Made by a program: the position numbers and the translations under genes
Part shown: positions 1-10,332 of the stretch, piece after piece
Layout: each line of letters begins with the position of its first letter
Position numbering within the stretch: the stretch's first letter is position 1
Notes under the pieces: model-generated
Told to the model about the DNA's origin: nothing
Seen by the model: the letters and a program-made list of their open reading frames with translations, nothing else
Databases searched by the model: none
NCBI GenBank assembly: GCA_016703125.1
Contig: JADJCR010000004.1
Span: forward strand, 1-64,000
Reading direction: 5' to 3'
Source: Micrococcales bacterium
GTDB lineage: Bacteria > Actinomycetota > Actinomycetes > S36-B12 > UBA10799
DNA: 64,000 nt

Positions 1-2634
1 AGCGCGTACAGCGGCAACTGCAGGAACCTCCCCTTACACGTGGGTCCCTCCTCGCACAGGGGTCACTTGTTCGACTTGCCGCTCTTGTAGTCGAGGACAT
101 GCAGATTGCCGGCGGCGTCGATGTTCGACACGATCGACCGAGCCCTGCAGCCGCAGCGTGGTGCCGTCCGGCAGCGGAACGTCGAGGTTGTCGAAATGCA
201 GTTCCGTGGCCTGCGGCTTCCAGCGACCGGCTCGCAGTGCGTCGTCACGCGAAATCCAGGCGCGAAGGTCCGCGCGCAGCCTGTCTTTCGTGCGTTCCCA
301 GGGATGTGCAGCCCGATCAGCATGGACTTCTCCGCCTCGCTGAACACCTCCGCCACGATCTCGTCGAGAGGGTTACCATGTCTTCCGGCCAGGGCTGCCG
401 AAGTCCGGGTCACGCCACTTCGAGACCAGTCGCTCCAGGACCTCGTGCAGCAGGGTCCCTCGTCCAGGGGCCTATCTCCACCGTCTCGTCCGGGTCGTCC
501 TCCTCCCGAAGGCCGAGGATGTACTGCCGGAAGTAGTGGGAGTGACATTCGAACCACTTCTGCAACCGTGTCGGGCTGGACCGATCTCCGGCAAGGCCGG
601 CTGATCCCCACCAGACCGGTGAACCTGCTGAAGACGGCGTCCGCGCGGTCGTGGATCATCGCGCGCGCCGTCGGATCCACTTGCGTCGGGTCGCACAGCG
701 CCTGCCGCTGACGCAGCGCCACGGCGGACACGGGATCCTCGGATTCGACACCCGCCGCGTACGAGCCACGGACCTCCACCGCAGGGTGGCTGAACTCCTC
801 CCACGTAGTGGCCCGCACGTCTGGACCCATGTACGCCTGGAGCGTCGGGAGCAGCCAGCGTGAGGGCACCTTCCTCGCCCCGGACCGGATATCCCCACGC
901 GGGAACGAGAGCACCGACGTGGTCGCTCCGGACAACGCCGCGAGCAGGTCCCGGTGCTGCAGGTCCTGTCGGTCGCGCCAGGTCGGCAGGACACCTCCCG
1001 TGCGGGCCCGCACCGCTTCCGGGAGCAGCGGGTCGTCCGTGGTCGCCGGCGGCAGCGTGCCCTCGGCCATCCCGACGACGCAGAGCAGGTCGAACTGCAT
1101 GCCCACCGCGTCCCGGATCGGGCCGACCATGACACCCGTGCCGATCTTGCCGACGCGGCTCGTGCTGTGGCGCAACTCCAGTTCCAGCGTCTCCCGCAGA
1201 ATGTTCAAGGCTGGCCCGTCGGTGACCTCATCGAGTCCCTGCAGGCCTCGGACGAACCCGTGGATGCTGTCGTAGACCCTCGCCTGCTCCGGATCCTTGG
1301 ACGGTTCCGGGAACAGCCGGGACCACTGCGCATCGAACCGGTCGGCCAGTTCCGTCCAGGAGGCCGCCGTGTCGAGACCGTCGAGGCCCACCCGCAGTTC
1401 CCGCACGAAGTCGCGAACCGCCTCGGCGAAGTCGGCCTGCTGCCGGCGCCACTGCGCGTAGCCTCGTCCTCCTCGTTGTCGGCACGTAGACGCCGGTCTC
1501 TGGCGAAGTCGGTGAGGCGCAGATCCCAGTCGGCCCCCGACACGATGCCGGCACGGCGGGAGATCCGGTCGGCGCGCTGGGCGTCGATCCCGCCGGGCGG
1601 GCGTCGGCCAGCCGACGACATGACCTCCGCGCGGCGGAAGTCCCGGTCGGGCAGAGCGAGCAGCCCGCGTACCGCCCGGCCGTAGACCATCTCGGCATCC
1701 GGCTTCACGCCCCGGCCGTAACACTCGATGCCAGCAGCGGCGAGGTGCTCATGCAGCAGGCGCGCGTAGGGATTGGCTGTCGGGTAGACGATGCCGATGC
1801 GATGCCCCGGGACGCCGGCGCGCAGTTGGTCTGCCACCGCACCGAGCACTGCGCGCACCTCGTCGTCGGCGTCGGTCGTGCAGATGACCCGCGTCCCCAC
1901 GACGTGAGACGCGACCGGTGCTGACTCAGCATGCTCGGCCAACGCGCCCACCACCGAGCGCACCACGCGATCGTCCGCGGAACTCCCGGTCAGGCCCACG
2001 ATGGCGGTCACCGATGTCACGGCGGCAACGGCGGATACGAACTGCTGCTCGGCGGGAGTGAGTTCGTGTGGCAGGAACAAGACCACAGGGGCAAGAGCAT
2101 CGACCATCTCGGTGGCCGTCCGCATGAGTTCCACCTCATCGAAGTAGCCCGACGCCAGATGGTTACGGACCATCTCGTGCAGCACGATCACCTCTGCGGT
2201 GGACCTCCCGGCCGCCCGCAAGGGTGGGGAGCGCAGCAGGGTCCAGCCGATTCAACTCCGCGCTCGCGTCGGCCAGTGCGCGTGCGGTCTGCGGATGGTC
2301 GGCGATCGGCGAGAAACAGGTATCAGTGCTGCTCACGATCGCCCGCATCACACCGACGAGAACCGGGGCCGTGACGGGCCGGCGGCCCACCGGCAAGCTT
2401 CTGCGCAGCGATGCGCTCAGCAAGCCGGTAGAGCGTCACGATACTCAAACCGGCGATACCGGGAGAACCGGAGGGGCCGTGTGCCGCCAGCCATCTGCGT
2501 GCGGCGGTCCCGATGGCCTCGGTCGGGACGACGAGCATGACCTCCGCCAGCGGGTCGTCCTGTTTGGCCTCCGCCACAGCGTTCGTGAGTGCCTGATAGA
2601 CGTCCTGCCCGTACGGAGCCAGGGTGACTGACAT
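1..2634 (-). pseudogene. AddB/RecB-like PD-(D/E)XK nuclease, fragmented by frameshifts and cut by the left edge
   Basis: Likely the nuclease/helicase-like subunit of an AddAB-type double-strand-break repair enzyme. ATG at 2634 follows an AAGGGGG ribosome site with a 6-nt gap. The coding signal hops between frames near 2390, 2225, 1470, about 620 and several times below 560. In the right frames one can read the N-terminal segment, a central block (FDLLCVVGMAEG, about 1100), a YFRQYILGL segment near 530, and the nuclease motif VLDYKSGK at about 75-95. A stop at 63 follows, but the frame of bases 1-35 reads LQLPLYA, the QxxxY motif expected next, so the gene continues past the window. At least six indels mean no full-length product as written. 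The family call is from motifs only. Confidence 0.6.
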
Positions 2635-2688
2635 GTGACTCCCCCTTCTCCGGAATGATGACAGAAGGGTGCGACACGTTGCGGTCGT

Positions 2689-3365
2689 TCAGCCGTGCGC
2701 CCCTCTCAAGGCCGGCGGGCCGACGGGATCCTCGGCCCGCCGCAGTCCCCCGCAGTTCTACCGGGGGCGCGGCACGCTGCCCCGCCACGCACTTCGCGAG
2801 GACCCCACCGACGGCGTCGGGCACAAGTGCGTCGAGCCGCACGGTGAGGTCCCAGTTGTCGCCGTAGTCGTGGACGTAGTCAGTACGCACCCGTCTACCC
2901 GGCTCCTGCAGGGTCTCGTCGAGTCTCACCGACGCGGCCGGGACACCTTCCTGCTCGCCTTCTTCCACGTCGTGGGGACACAGGAACAATTGACTGTCCC
3001 GGTCGAACGTGCCGCCCCCGATGGCGAACATGTGCAGGCATGAGTCACTCCAGCCGAAGGCGCCCTGGAGGATGCTGTGCACGAGATCCAGGCACAGGTC
3101 GGACCGCAACTCCAGTGTGCGCCAGATGCGGGGTTCGGCGTCGTTGAGGTCGACCGTCACGCGGTAGGTGACCGGCTGCTTGCGGTGGGGCTTGCGCAGT
3201 TCCGGCCGCGGACCGAGCCCGGGGCCGGCGACACCGGGGAACGCCGGAGAGTCTGCGCAACTCGTCGAGTTCCGCGCCCGCCACCGCCGCCTCGAACTGC
3301 TTGCGGACGTCGTCTTCACCGGCCACCGATACACGCCAACCGCCAGTCCGCCGATCACGGGGCAT
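2689..3365 (-). pseudogene. pRiA4b ORF-3-like protein, short paralogue, frameshifted
   Basis: Family of plasmid pRiA4b ORF-3 (IS1096 TnpR-like fold), function unknown. The core reads YRVTVDLNDAEPRIWRTLEL, then LQGAFGWSDSCLHMFAIGG and a YDYGDNWDL-like segment, closely matching the longer paralogue at 24998-26351. The N-terminal part (ATG 3365 or GTG 3326) sits in a different frame; the join falls in a CCCC run near 3237-3240. A second one-base shift near 2755 is needed to read the natural end NCGGLRRAEDP and the TGA at 2689-2691. It ends 54 bp before the nuclease start at 2634, same strand. Family confident; exact start uncertain. Confidence 0.55.
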
Positions 3366-3437
3366 CCCCCACCGGTGCGAAACGCTCCGTTGTCCACAGA
3401 TTCCATCTGGAGGGTTGGGGTTGTCGTACCTGGTCCG

Positions 3438-3443
3438 TAGTCT
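3438..3443 (+). promoter_or_regulatory. -10 box TAGTCT of a leaderless promoter
   Basis: TAGTCT lies 6 nt before the ATG at 3450, with TTGGGG 17 bp upstream as a possible -35 (3415-3420). There is no ribosome site, so the transcript probably begins at or next to the start codon. Confidence 0.5.
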
Positions 3444-3449
3444 GTACGT

Positions 3450-4662
3450 ATGTTCGAAGTGGGTGGTGTGGCCGGTGGCGGGTCCGGGCGGTTCGCCGCG
3501 CTGACCGAGTCGGTGGACGGGCTGCTGGCCGCCGACCACCGCGACGTTCCCCTGGTCGACCTGGTCGCCGACATCGCCGCGCTACACACCGAGGAACGAC
3601 GCCGGGCCGCGGTCACACGGGAGATGATCGGGGTGTGTGACACCGACAGCGGCCACCACCTCGCCGGGCACGCCACCACCGGCGCGATGCTCACCGACGC
3701 GCTGCGCCTGGCACCCGGGCAAGGACAGGCCATGCGCAAGACCGCCCGCCTGCTGGACACCACCTTCCCGACCACCGCCGAGGCCCTCGCACAAGGACTG
3801 ATCAGCTACCCGCACGCCGCGGCCATCACCCGCGCCCACGCCAAACTGCCCGCCCACCGCCTCGCCGAAGCCGAACCGGTCCTGCTCGAGGTCGCCCTGG
3901 CCGGATCCGCGGCCATGGTCCGCGCCGCGGTGGACCGGATGGCCGAACTGCTCGAACCCGACCACCACGACCAGCAAGACCAGGACCTGCGCGCCCACCG
4001 CTACCTCAACGTCTCCCAGACCCTGGACGGCTGGTGGGCCGTCGACGGGCACCTGCCGCCGGAGGTCGGGCAGCGGCTGTCCGCGGCGCTGGAAGACTTC
4101 GCCGCCCCGGCCGACCCCACCGATGCGCGCACCGCCCCCCAACGCCGCGCGGATGCCATCGCCGAGATCGCCGACGCCGCCGTCGACGGCCAAACCACCG
4201 GCATCACCGCCGTGACCATCACCGCCGACGCCGACCACCTCGACGGCCTCGGCGCCACCTTCGACCCCAGCGGCATGCCCGTCGGGCTGACCACCTACGA
4301 CCTGGCCGTGTGCCAAGCCCGGCTCACCCTCGTGGTCAGCCAGCGCTGCGGCATCGGGTGGAAACCGCTGGCCGTCGGCCGGCTCACCCGCTACGCCACC
4401 GGCGCCCAACGCGCCGCCCTGCACCGCCGCGACGGCCACTGCATCTACCGCGGCTGCACCCGACCTGCCCGCCGCTGCCACGCCCACCCACATCGTCGAC
4501 TGGCGCGCAGGCGGTGTGACCGACCTGTCAAATCTCGTCCTGCTTTGCGCCTACCACCACCGCATGGTCCACCTCGGCCGGGCCGTACTGATCGACGACC
4601 CCGACACCCCCGGCCGACACATCGCCCAGCCTGCCCGACGACATACCACCACCGCCGCCTAA
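3450..4662 (+). pseudogene. DUF222/13E12 HNH endonuclease-like protein, one frameshift
   Basis: Member of the multicopy actinobacterial DUF222-HNH (REP13E12) family. The long helical DUF222 region runs from the ATG at 3450 to about 4430, followed by DGHCIYRGCTRP, the Cys start of the HNH zinc site. Near 4475 (cccacccac) the frame changes; in the new frame the HNH core reads IVDWRAGG, LSNLVLLC, YHHRMVH and ends at TAA 4660-4662. All HNH and zinc residues are present across the two frames, so a single-base error would restore it. A second, intact member is at 34389. Natural role (mobile DNA, nicking) is not established. Confidence 0.7.
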
Positions 4663-4892
4663 TCCGCGGCGGCCCGGAGCCAGACCTCGCAGTCCGCACC
4701 CACAAGACCGCGGGCCATGAGCCCTGCCTCACGATTGCCAGGCGAAACGCCAGGACTTCCCTACTCAGATCACTGTCCGGGAACGTCTAGTGAAGCTACT
4801 CGCAACTGGCAGGTGACGGCCGGTGAGGACAGCGTGCATCGAGGAGATCCTCCGCATGACGCCGAAACGTCAGAGCGTGCGGGAGGGTCAGA
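4663..4892. other. Intergenic stretch before the SRPBCC relics
   Basis: I see no gene, repeat or RNA here. Frames are shadow-like, and the only structured part of the 4663-5400 gap is the pair of relics further on. Confidence 0.4.
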
Positions 4893-5096
4893 TCAACGAT
4901 CCTGTCGATCACGTCTTGGGGGATCATCGGCCTGCGGCCCAGGCCGCGCGGCGTCCGGGGGGTCGCCGAGGAAGTCCCTGAGTGCGGGCAAGCGCCGGGA
5001 CGTCTCGCGACTGAACAGACGGATGGCCACTGCCTCGAGTGGCCTGGCCAACCAGCCCGGCCGGCAGCGCAGCGTCAACGTGTAGACGAGTTCGCT
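4893..5096 (-). pseudogene. C-terminal relic of an SRPBCC/polyketide-cyclase-like protein
   Basis: This minus-strand frame reads SELVYTLTLRC, PGWLARPLEAVAIRLFS and RRLPALRDFLG, which has the spacing and chemistry of the last strand and long C-terminal helix of SRPBCC (START-like) proteins. No matching N-terminal half is found upstream on the same strand; instead a middle segment of the same fold is on the opposite strand at 5135. The whole 4663-5400 gap otherwise shows no gene. Tentative: based on pattern, not alignment. Confidence 0.35.
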
Positions 5097-5134
5097 GGCT
5101 GCCGGGCCGCCCCCAGGCGTCGGCAGGTCCTTGT

Positions 5135-5242
5135 GACGGATCGAGGCTGACCACATCGGGCAAGACGTTCATCCAGCGGATCACCGTGTGGGATCCGCCG
5201 CGCGAGTATGCGTTCACGTTCAACCCCGAGAACGGTCGCTGA
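5135..5242 (+). pseudogene. Middle-segment relic of an SRPBCC-like protein, opposite orientation
   Basis: The plus frame reads SGKTFIQRITVWDPPREYAF followed by TFNPENG and a stop at 5240-5242. This looks like the central strands of an SRPBCC domain, where a W-DPPR turn is common. It has no start codon or N-terminal region of its own. With the minus-strand C-terminal relic next door, it suggests one gene broken and partly inverted. Tentative. Confidence 0.3.
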
Positions 5243-5397
5243 GGACACGATTGAGCCAGTGACCCAAGCAGTAGCAGTGTCGGTGCCCGGCACGAGGCCC
5301 AAGGTTGTGCGGCCTACACCCGACGGCCAGTCCCACTCTTGCCGTGTGGCCGGGATGCTCCCCGGTCAGTTCGCCCTCCAGGCCCCCCGGCCGTGAC

Positions 5398-5403
5398 TAG
5401 GGT
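5398..5403 (+). promoter_or_regulatory. -10 box TAGGGT of a leaderless promoter
   Basis: TAGGGT is 6 nt before the GTG start at 5410 of the acylase gene; there is no ribosome site. Confidence 0.45.
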
Positions 5404-5409
5404 GCACTT

Positions 5410-7560
5410 GTGAACAAGCAACTGCTGAGTATGCCTGGGCTGACCGTGACCCGGGACATCCACGGTGTCCCTCATGTCGACGCGGACTCGGAGACCAACC
5501 TCTACCGGGGTCTGGGGTGGGTGCACGGCACCGACCGCGCCCTGCAGTTGTTGCTCACCCGGATGGCGGGGCGGGGGCGGCTCGCCGAGCGGCTGCCGGG
5601 CGATGCGCTGCTCGCTGCCGACAAGGCCTTCCGCCGGCTGGGCTTCCACCTCGGCGCGGTGGAGCAGGCAGCGTCGTTGCCACCCGACGTCCAGGTGCTG
5701 CTGGCCGCCTACTGCGAGGGGGTGAACCGGGCCCTACAAGGAAAGGCACCGTGGGAGTTGCGGCTGTTCGGCGTCAGGCATCCGGAGCCGTGGACCCCTG
5801 CCGACAGCATCGTGCTCGCCCGCCTGGTGGGCTTCGTCGGCCTGGCCCAGAGCCAGGGGGAGATGGAGCGGCTGCTGGTGCAGATGGTCCGGGCCGGAGT
5901 ACCGAAGGAACTGCTGGCGGAGTTGTTCCCGCGCGGCCTCGCCGGCCTCGACGAGGAACTTGTCGCACAACTCGATCTCGGCGAGCCGCTGGTTCCTCCG
6001 GAGGTGCGCTGGACACCGTACGTGCCGCGCCCGATCGCCTCGAACAACTGGGTCGTGGGCCCGGGCCGGACCCGCAGCGGACGTGCCGTGCTGTCCGGGG
6101 ACCCGCACCTCGAACTCCGGCTCCCCGCGATCTGGAACACCGTCGTCGGTACCTGGCCGGAGCACTGGGTGATCGCCGCGACGATGCCTGGCCTGCCGGC
6201 CTTCCTGGTGGGCCGGACCGACGCCCTGGCCTGGACGCCGACCTACGCGTTCATGGACGCCACCGACTCCTGGATCGAGGAATGCCGCGACGGCCTTGTG
6301 CGCCGGGACGTCGACGGCGAGACGACGTGGGTGCCGGTCCGGACCAGGGTGGAGGAGATCGCCGTACGGCGTGGCAAGCCGGTGCGGCTGGCCGTCCACG
6401 AGACCGACCGGGGGCTTCTCGACGGCGACCCGACGGTGGACGGTCTGCGGCTGGCCACCCGCTGGTCCGCTGCCGACGGCGGGGCCGCGTCGATGGCCGC
6501 GATGGTGGAGGTACTTCGGGCCCAGGATGTGGACGCGGGTATGGCAGCCGTGGGGAAGCTGGAGATGGCGTTCAACTGGGTGCTGGCCGACCGCACCGGC
6601 TCGATCGGGTACCAGATGTCAGGCCTGATGCCCTTGCGCGACCAGCCCGACTCTGGCCTGGCCCCGCGGCCGGCCTGGGATCCGGACACCGCCTGGCGCG
6701 GCTACGCCCCGGTCGAAGACCTGCCCCGCACGAAGGACCCGGAGGCCGGGTTCATCGTGACCGCGAACGACGATCTCAACCACTTGGGCCGGCGGCCCGA
6801 TCAACCTGCCGATGAGCGACTCGCGAGCCGTGCGGATCACCGAGGCCCTGCAGGCCAACGACTCCTGGACGGTCGAGGACACCCGACGCCTTCAACTCGA
6901 CCTCGTCGCGGCCCACCCCCGCCCGTACCTCGAGGTGCTGGTGCCATTGCTGGGTGAGAGCGACAACGAGCGAATCCTGCGGGACTGGGACTGCTCGTAC
7001 GTCGTGGACTCGCTGGGCGCCACACTCTTCGAGCGCTGGCACCGCGGCCTGGTGGAAGAGGTGTTCGGCGGCGTTCTGGGGGCCGGGGTCATCGACTACC
7101 TGTTCACCGAGACCGGGATCCTCGCCGACTTCGAGGGCAACTTCGACGGCGTGCTGCTGCGCGAGGACTCTCGGCCCTGTTCGGCGGACGATCACGGGCT
7201 GACGTCTACGCCCAGGTGGCCAGGAAGACGCTTCCCGGTCCGGTGCAGCCGTGGGGCGAGCTCCGGCCGACGACTGCGCGTCACCTGCTGTTCGGCGGCA
7301 CCCCGCTGGCCCGTCTCGGGTTCGACCGGGGTCCGTTCCCGCTGGCCGGTGGCCGCGGCACGGTCCAGCAGGGCCAACTCTTCCGGTCGGCGGGTGCGGA
7401 GACCTCGTTCATGCCGACCCTGAGATTCGTCACGGACTTCGCCGAGGAGTCAGTGCACACCGTCCTGGCCGGGGGGCCGTCGGACCGGGTGCGGTCGCGG
7501 TGGTACACCAGCGACTTCGACGACTGGCGAGCCGGACGCCTGAAGACGCTGCGGCCCTGA
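5410..7560 (+). pseudogene. Penicillin acylase family (S45) amidohydrolase, two frameshifts
   Basis: N-terminal-nucleophile amidase of the S45 family (beta-lactam, acyl-homoserine-lactone or other amide substrates), normally self-cleaved into alpha and beta chains. GTG start at 5410. The beta-chain start is clear: Ser211 in ASNNWVVGPGRTRSG followed by GDPHLELRLPAIW. The frame shifts near 6790, after DLNHLG, into GGPINLPMSDSRAVRI, and shifts back near 7175 into ALFGGRSRADVYAQV, ending at TGA 7558-7560. Rejoined length is about 716 aa, normal for the family. No signal peptide is visible, so it may be cytoplasmic. The two shifts restore frame overall, which fits compensating sequence errors. Confidence 0.75.
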
Positions 7561-7587
7561 CCGTCGCGCCCTGGTGGCGTGCGGGGT

Positions 7588-7779
7588 CTACTGACCCCCG
7601 CGACGATCGGCGCGCCACGTCGCCAGGTTCGCACGCAACTGCTCGTCATCCATCACGATCGCGACGGTCGGGCAGTCCTGCGCGGACCTTCTTGGCATCC
7701 GGATGGCACAGGGTGCACGGCTGGTCGTCACGCAGTGGACATCGTGCGTCCACAACACGGGTCGGCATTTGCACCTCAT
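7588..7779 (-). CDS. Small cysteine-rich protein, 64 aa
   Basis: Not recognised. The ATG at 7779 is preceded by a perfect GGAGGT ribosome site 7 nt upstream, which decides this start over the in-frame ATG at 7794. The protein begins MRCKCRPVLW and has a C-x-C pair, then single Cys residues about 12, 20 and 32 positions further on, and a hydrophilic tail (MDDEQLRANLATW). The Cys/His content (including H at 13 and 16) could bind a metal. It lies tail-to-tail with the acylase gene and downstream of the WS/DGAT gene on the same strand. Confidence 0.45.
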   Translation of the reverse strand: MRCKCRPVLWTHDVHCVTTSRAPCAIRMPRRSAQDCPTVAIVMDDEQLRANLATWRADRRGGQ

Positions 7780-7888
7780 CTCAGGTACCTCCATTGTAGA
7801 TGCCACCCACCACACGGCCCGCGTGCAGACGATTCGCTCAACTCTCCGACGAGGGGCGCTGGTCCGCGGCTGCATGCACAGGGCGCCG

Positions 7889-9118
7889 TCACCATCGGGG
7901 CGCGAGTTCCTCCAGCGCGGCGGCGAGGTCGGCAAGCAACAGGGTCGGGTCCGGAAGCTGGGCGGGGTCGTGGACGATGCTGATCGTCAGAGTGCCGGCG
8001 TAGGACAGCGCGATGAACGAGACCCCGACATTGGCGGCACGGGACGCGGCCGGGACGATGCGTTGGATCGGATGGCCGGCCAGGTGGAGTCGGGCAGCGG
8101 ACCCGCGCATCGTGGACAGCGAGGTGTTGCCGATTCGCTGGTGCTGGTTCATGTACCACGCCAGTCCGAGCGGACCGCTGGCCTGACTGATGAAGTGCGC
8201 GGCCCGGAGGTTCGTGGGCTGGCGCGCGCCGGGCTTTCGCCGCTTGGTGTAGGCGGACACCTGGGCGAGCCGTTCCGGCACCGCCGCCCGGAGGTCGACC
8301 GGCACGAGCATGACGCCCACCGTGTTGCCGCCCTCATCGGTGGCAGCCGAACCGGCGGCGACCGGCACCCAGACCCGCAACCCGGGCGGGTGCTCGCCCC
8401 GTCGGTGAAGTTCGCCGGCCACTGCCTGACTGATGGCAACCAGGAGGAGGTCGTTGATGGTCGCGTCTGCGCGGTGTGCCGCGCCGCGGAGGCGTTGGAG
8501 TGCGATGTCGTGGGTGGTGATGACACGGTTGGGGCCGGTCGGCCGGTTGAGCGAGGTGCGCGGTGCGAGGCGTGGAACACCTCGCCGGGGCCGCGTAGCC
8601 GGGCTCCCGTGATCGGGTGGCCGTCGGGTGGCCGCGATGTCAGCAGCCGGGGGGCCGGGATCGCCGGGGGCATCGGCGAGGGAAGCCAGGATCGCCAGCC
8701 CATGCAGCCCGTCCGTGAGGACGTGGTGGGCGACGAAGACCACTGAAATGCCGTGATCGTCGACCAGCAGGTTGATCGTCCAAGGAGGCGTGGCGACGTC
8801 CAACCGGGTCGTCAGCAGTTGCGCGGCATGTACCAGGGCGTCGCTGCCTCGCACGTCGAGGATCCGGATCCGCTGGTCGGGCTGCTGGGTCTGTTCGATC
8901 CAATAGAGGTGACGACCGTCCCGGTGGATAGCACGCTCCAGCGCGGGCACGCCCCGGATTCGATCGGCGAGGACGCCGGCGATCGGCTCTGCCTGGTCGG
9001 GGGTGGCGTCAGGGAGTTCCAGCACCACTGCGAGGTTGCCCGGAGCGGGGCCCACATCGATGGTCAGGGCGTCCAGGTCCCCAGCACTCAGCGGGACCCG
9101 TGCGCCTGTCGTCGCCAC
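7889..9118 (-). CDS. Wax ester synthase/diacylglycerol acyltransferase (WS/DGAT) family
   Basis: Acyl-CoA-dependent O-acyltransferase that makes triacylglycerol or wax esters, usually on lipid-body or membrane surfaces in actinobacteria. The active-site motif HHxxxDG is present as HHVLTDG (residues 131-137). Further family features are NDLLLVAISQAV and the LRVWVPVAAG and NTVGVMLVPVDL strands. At 409 aa it is shorter than the usual 450-480 aa. I chose GTG 9118 because a TATCGT -10 box lies 7 nt upstream; GTG 9127 is the alternative. Substrate cannot be read from sequence. Confidence 0.8.
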   Translation of the reverse strand: MATTGARVPLSAGDLDALTIDVGPAPGNLAVVLELPDATPDQAEPIAGVLADRIRGVPALERAIHRDGRHLYWIEQTQQPDQRIRILDVRGSDALVHAAQLLTTRLDVATPPWTINLLVDDHGISVVFVAHHVLTDGLHGLAILASLADAPGDPGPPAADIAATRRPPDHGSPATRPRRGVPRLAPRTSLNRPTGPNRVITTHDIALQRLRGAAHRADATINDLLLVAISQAVAGELHRRGEHPPGLRVWVPVAAGSAATDEGGNTVGVMLVPVDLRAAVPERLAQVSAYTKRRKPGARQPTNLRAAHFISQASGPLGLAWYMNQHQRIGNTSLSTMRGSAARLHLAGHPIQRIVPAASRAANVGVSFIALSYAGTLTISIVHDPAQLPDPTLLLADLAAALEELAPRW

Positions 9119-9125
9119 GCCTTCC

Positions 9126-9131
9126 ACGATA
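9126..9131 (-). promoter_or_regulatory. -10 box TATCGT of a leaderless promoter
   Basis: On the minus strand TATCGT is followed by 7 nt and GTG 9118 of the WS/DGAT gene. Confidence 0.4.
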
Positions 9132-9179
9132 GACCTCGGCTCAGCGGTGGATCACCGACGAACGCATCGGGGGCGGACC

Positions 9180-10260
9180 TCACGAAGCCTCGTCGCGCGC
9201 CACCTCGACCACGTCCGGAAAACTCTCGATCAGGTAGTCAATGAACGCCGGGCCGACCCTCTCCTGCCGCAGGACCTCGACCGTCACGGGCAGGGATCGT
9301 GCGGCGAACGACGGGTCGGCCAGAGCACGCGCGGCGAAGTCATGCTGGACGATCGCTGCACTGCGCACGGAGACGAAGTCCGCGCCCTTGTCCAAGCACC
9401 ACTGCGCATCCGCGGTGGAGAGCACCTTGCCCGCAACACCCAACCGCGTGGACCCTCGCGGCAGATCGACGAAGTGGTCGATGAGCAGACCCTCGCCGCC
9501 CTTGCGGGGTCGCATGAACACGTCCCACAGCGAGAGTTCCAGGTAGTCCAGCAGCCCGGAGTCCAGGGCTCGGCGGGCGTACTCCCGGCCATCCTGCAAC
9601 GGGATCCCGAAGCCCTCGGGAGACAGCCGCAGTCCCAGTTGGAAGCCCTCCCCCGTGGCCGCGCGGATCCCCGCGAGCACGTCCTGGACGATCCGGAACC
9701 GGTTGTCCAGCGATCCGCCGTACGCGTCAGTGCGGTGGTTTCGGGACGTGTCGAGGAACTGCCCGATCAGATACCCGTGCGCCCCGTGCACCTCGACCCC
9801 GTCGAAGCCAGCGCGTTCGGCCCGCACCCCGGCAGCCACGAAATCCGCAACGGTGATCTCGATGTTCTCGGCGGTCATCGCCACCACGTCATGGGCCGGG
9901 TCGTCCCAGGGGCACTGAGCCGCCATCCCGGTGATCTCCCGCTCGCGCCGGGCGCCGGGGGGGAGGGCACGCCCTGCGCTCCCGCCGCCCGCACACCCTC
10001 GGCGAGGCGACGCAGTCCCGGCAGGTGCTCGTCGGAGGCGACGCCCAACTGCCCGTGCCAGACATGGCCGGTGGGGCAACGAACGCCGCCGCCCAGACCA
10101 GTCCGAATCCACCTTCCGCGCGTGCGGTCAACCGGGTGATCTCATCGTCCGACAAAGTGCCGTCCTCGTGACTCTGGCAGTTGGTCAACGGCGCCAGCGC
10201 CAGGGAGTTGCGCCACGTCGGGCCATGGGTCAATCGCAATGAGTCGGCGGGGTTGGGCAT
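9180..10260 (-). pseudogene. NADH:flavin oxidoreductase (old yellow enzyme family), frameshifted
   Basis: FMN-dependent TIM-barrel ene-reductase-like protein. ATG 10260 opens with LTNCQSHEDGTLSDDEI. After FVAP (about 10075) the frame shifts to TGHVWHGQLGV and ASDEHLPGLRRLAEGVRAAG. Near a run of seven C (about 9957-9963) sequence is disturbed again and the QLHH segment expected there is missing. From about 9945 down it is clean: CPWDDP, the AGFDGVEVHGAHGYLIGQFL motif with the barrel His, NHRTDAYGGS, LGLRLSPEG, and the end at 9180. Divergent from the opine dehydrogenase with 72 bp between starts. Confidence 0.75.
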
Positions 10261-10332
10261 GTGGTCAATCGCAGAGACAGCGACGACGACTGGCGGCGGC
10301 CGCCGTCCGTGGGCGAGGATACGGAGGTGCAG

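Noticed and set aside
4475..4475. Programmed ribosomal frameshift in the first DUF222-HNH gene
   Set aside because: No slippery heptamer plus downstream structure, and the intact paralogue at 34389 needs no shift.
3582..4493. 303-codon Gly/Val-rich minus frame opposite the first DUF222 gene
   Set aside because: Composition is the mirror of GC-rich codons; the plus strand carries the recognisable DUF222-HNH protein.
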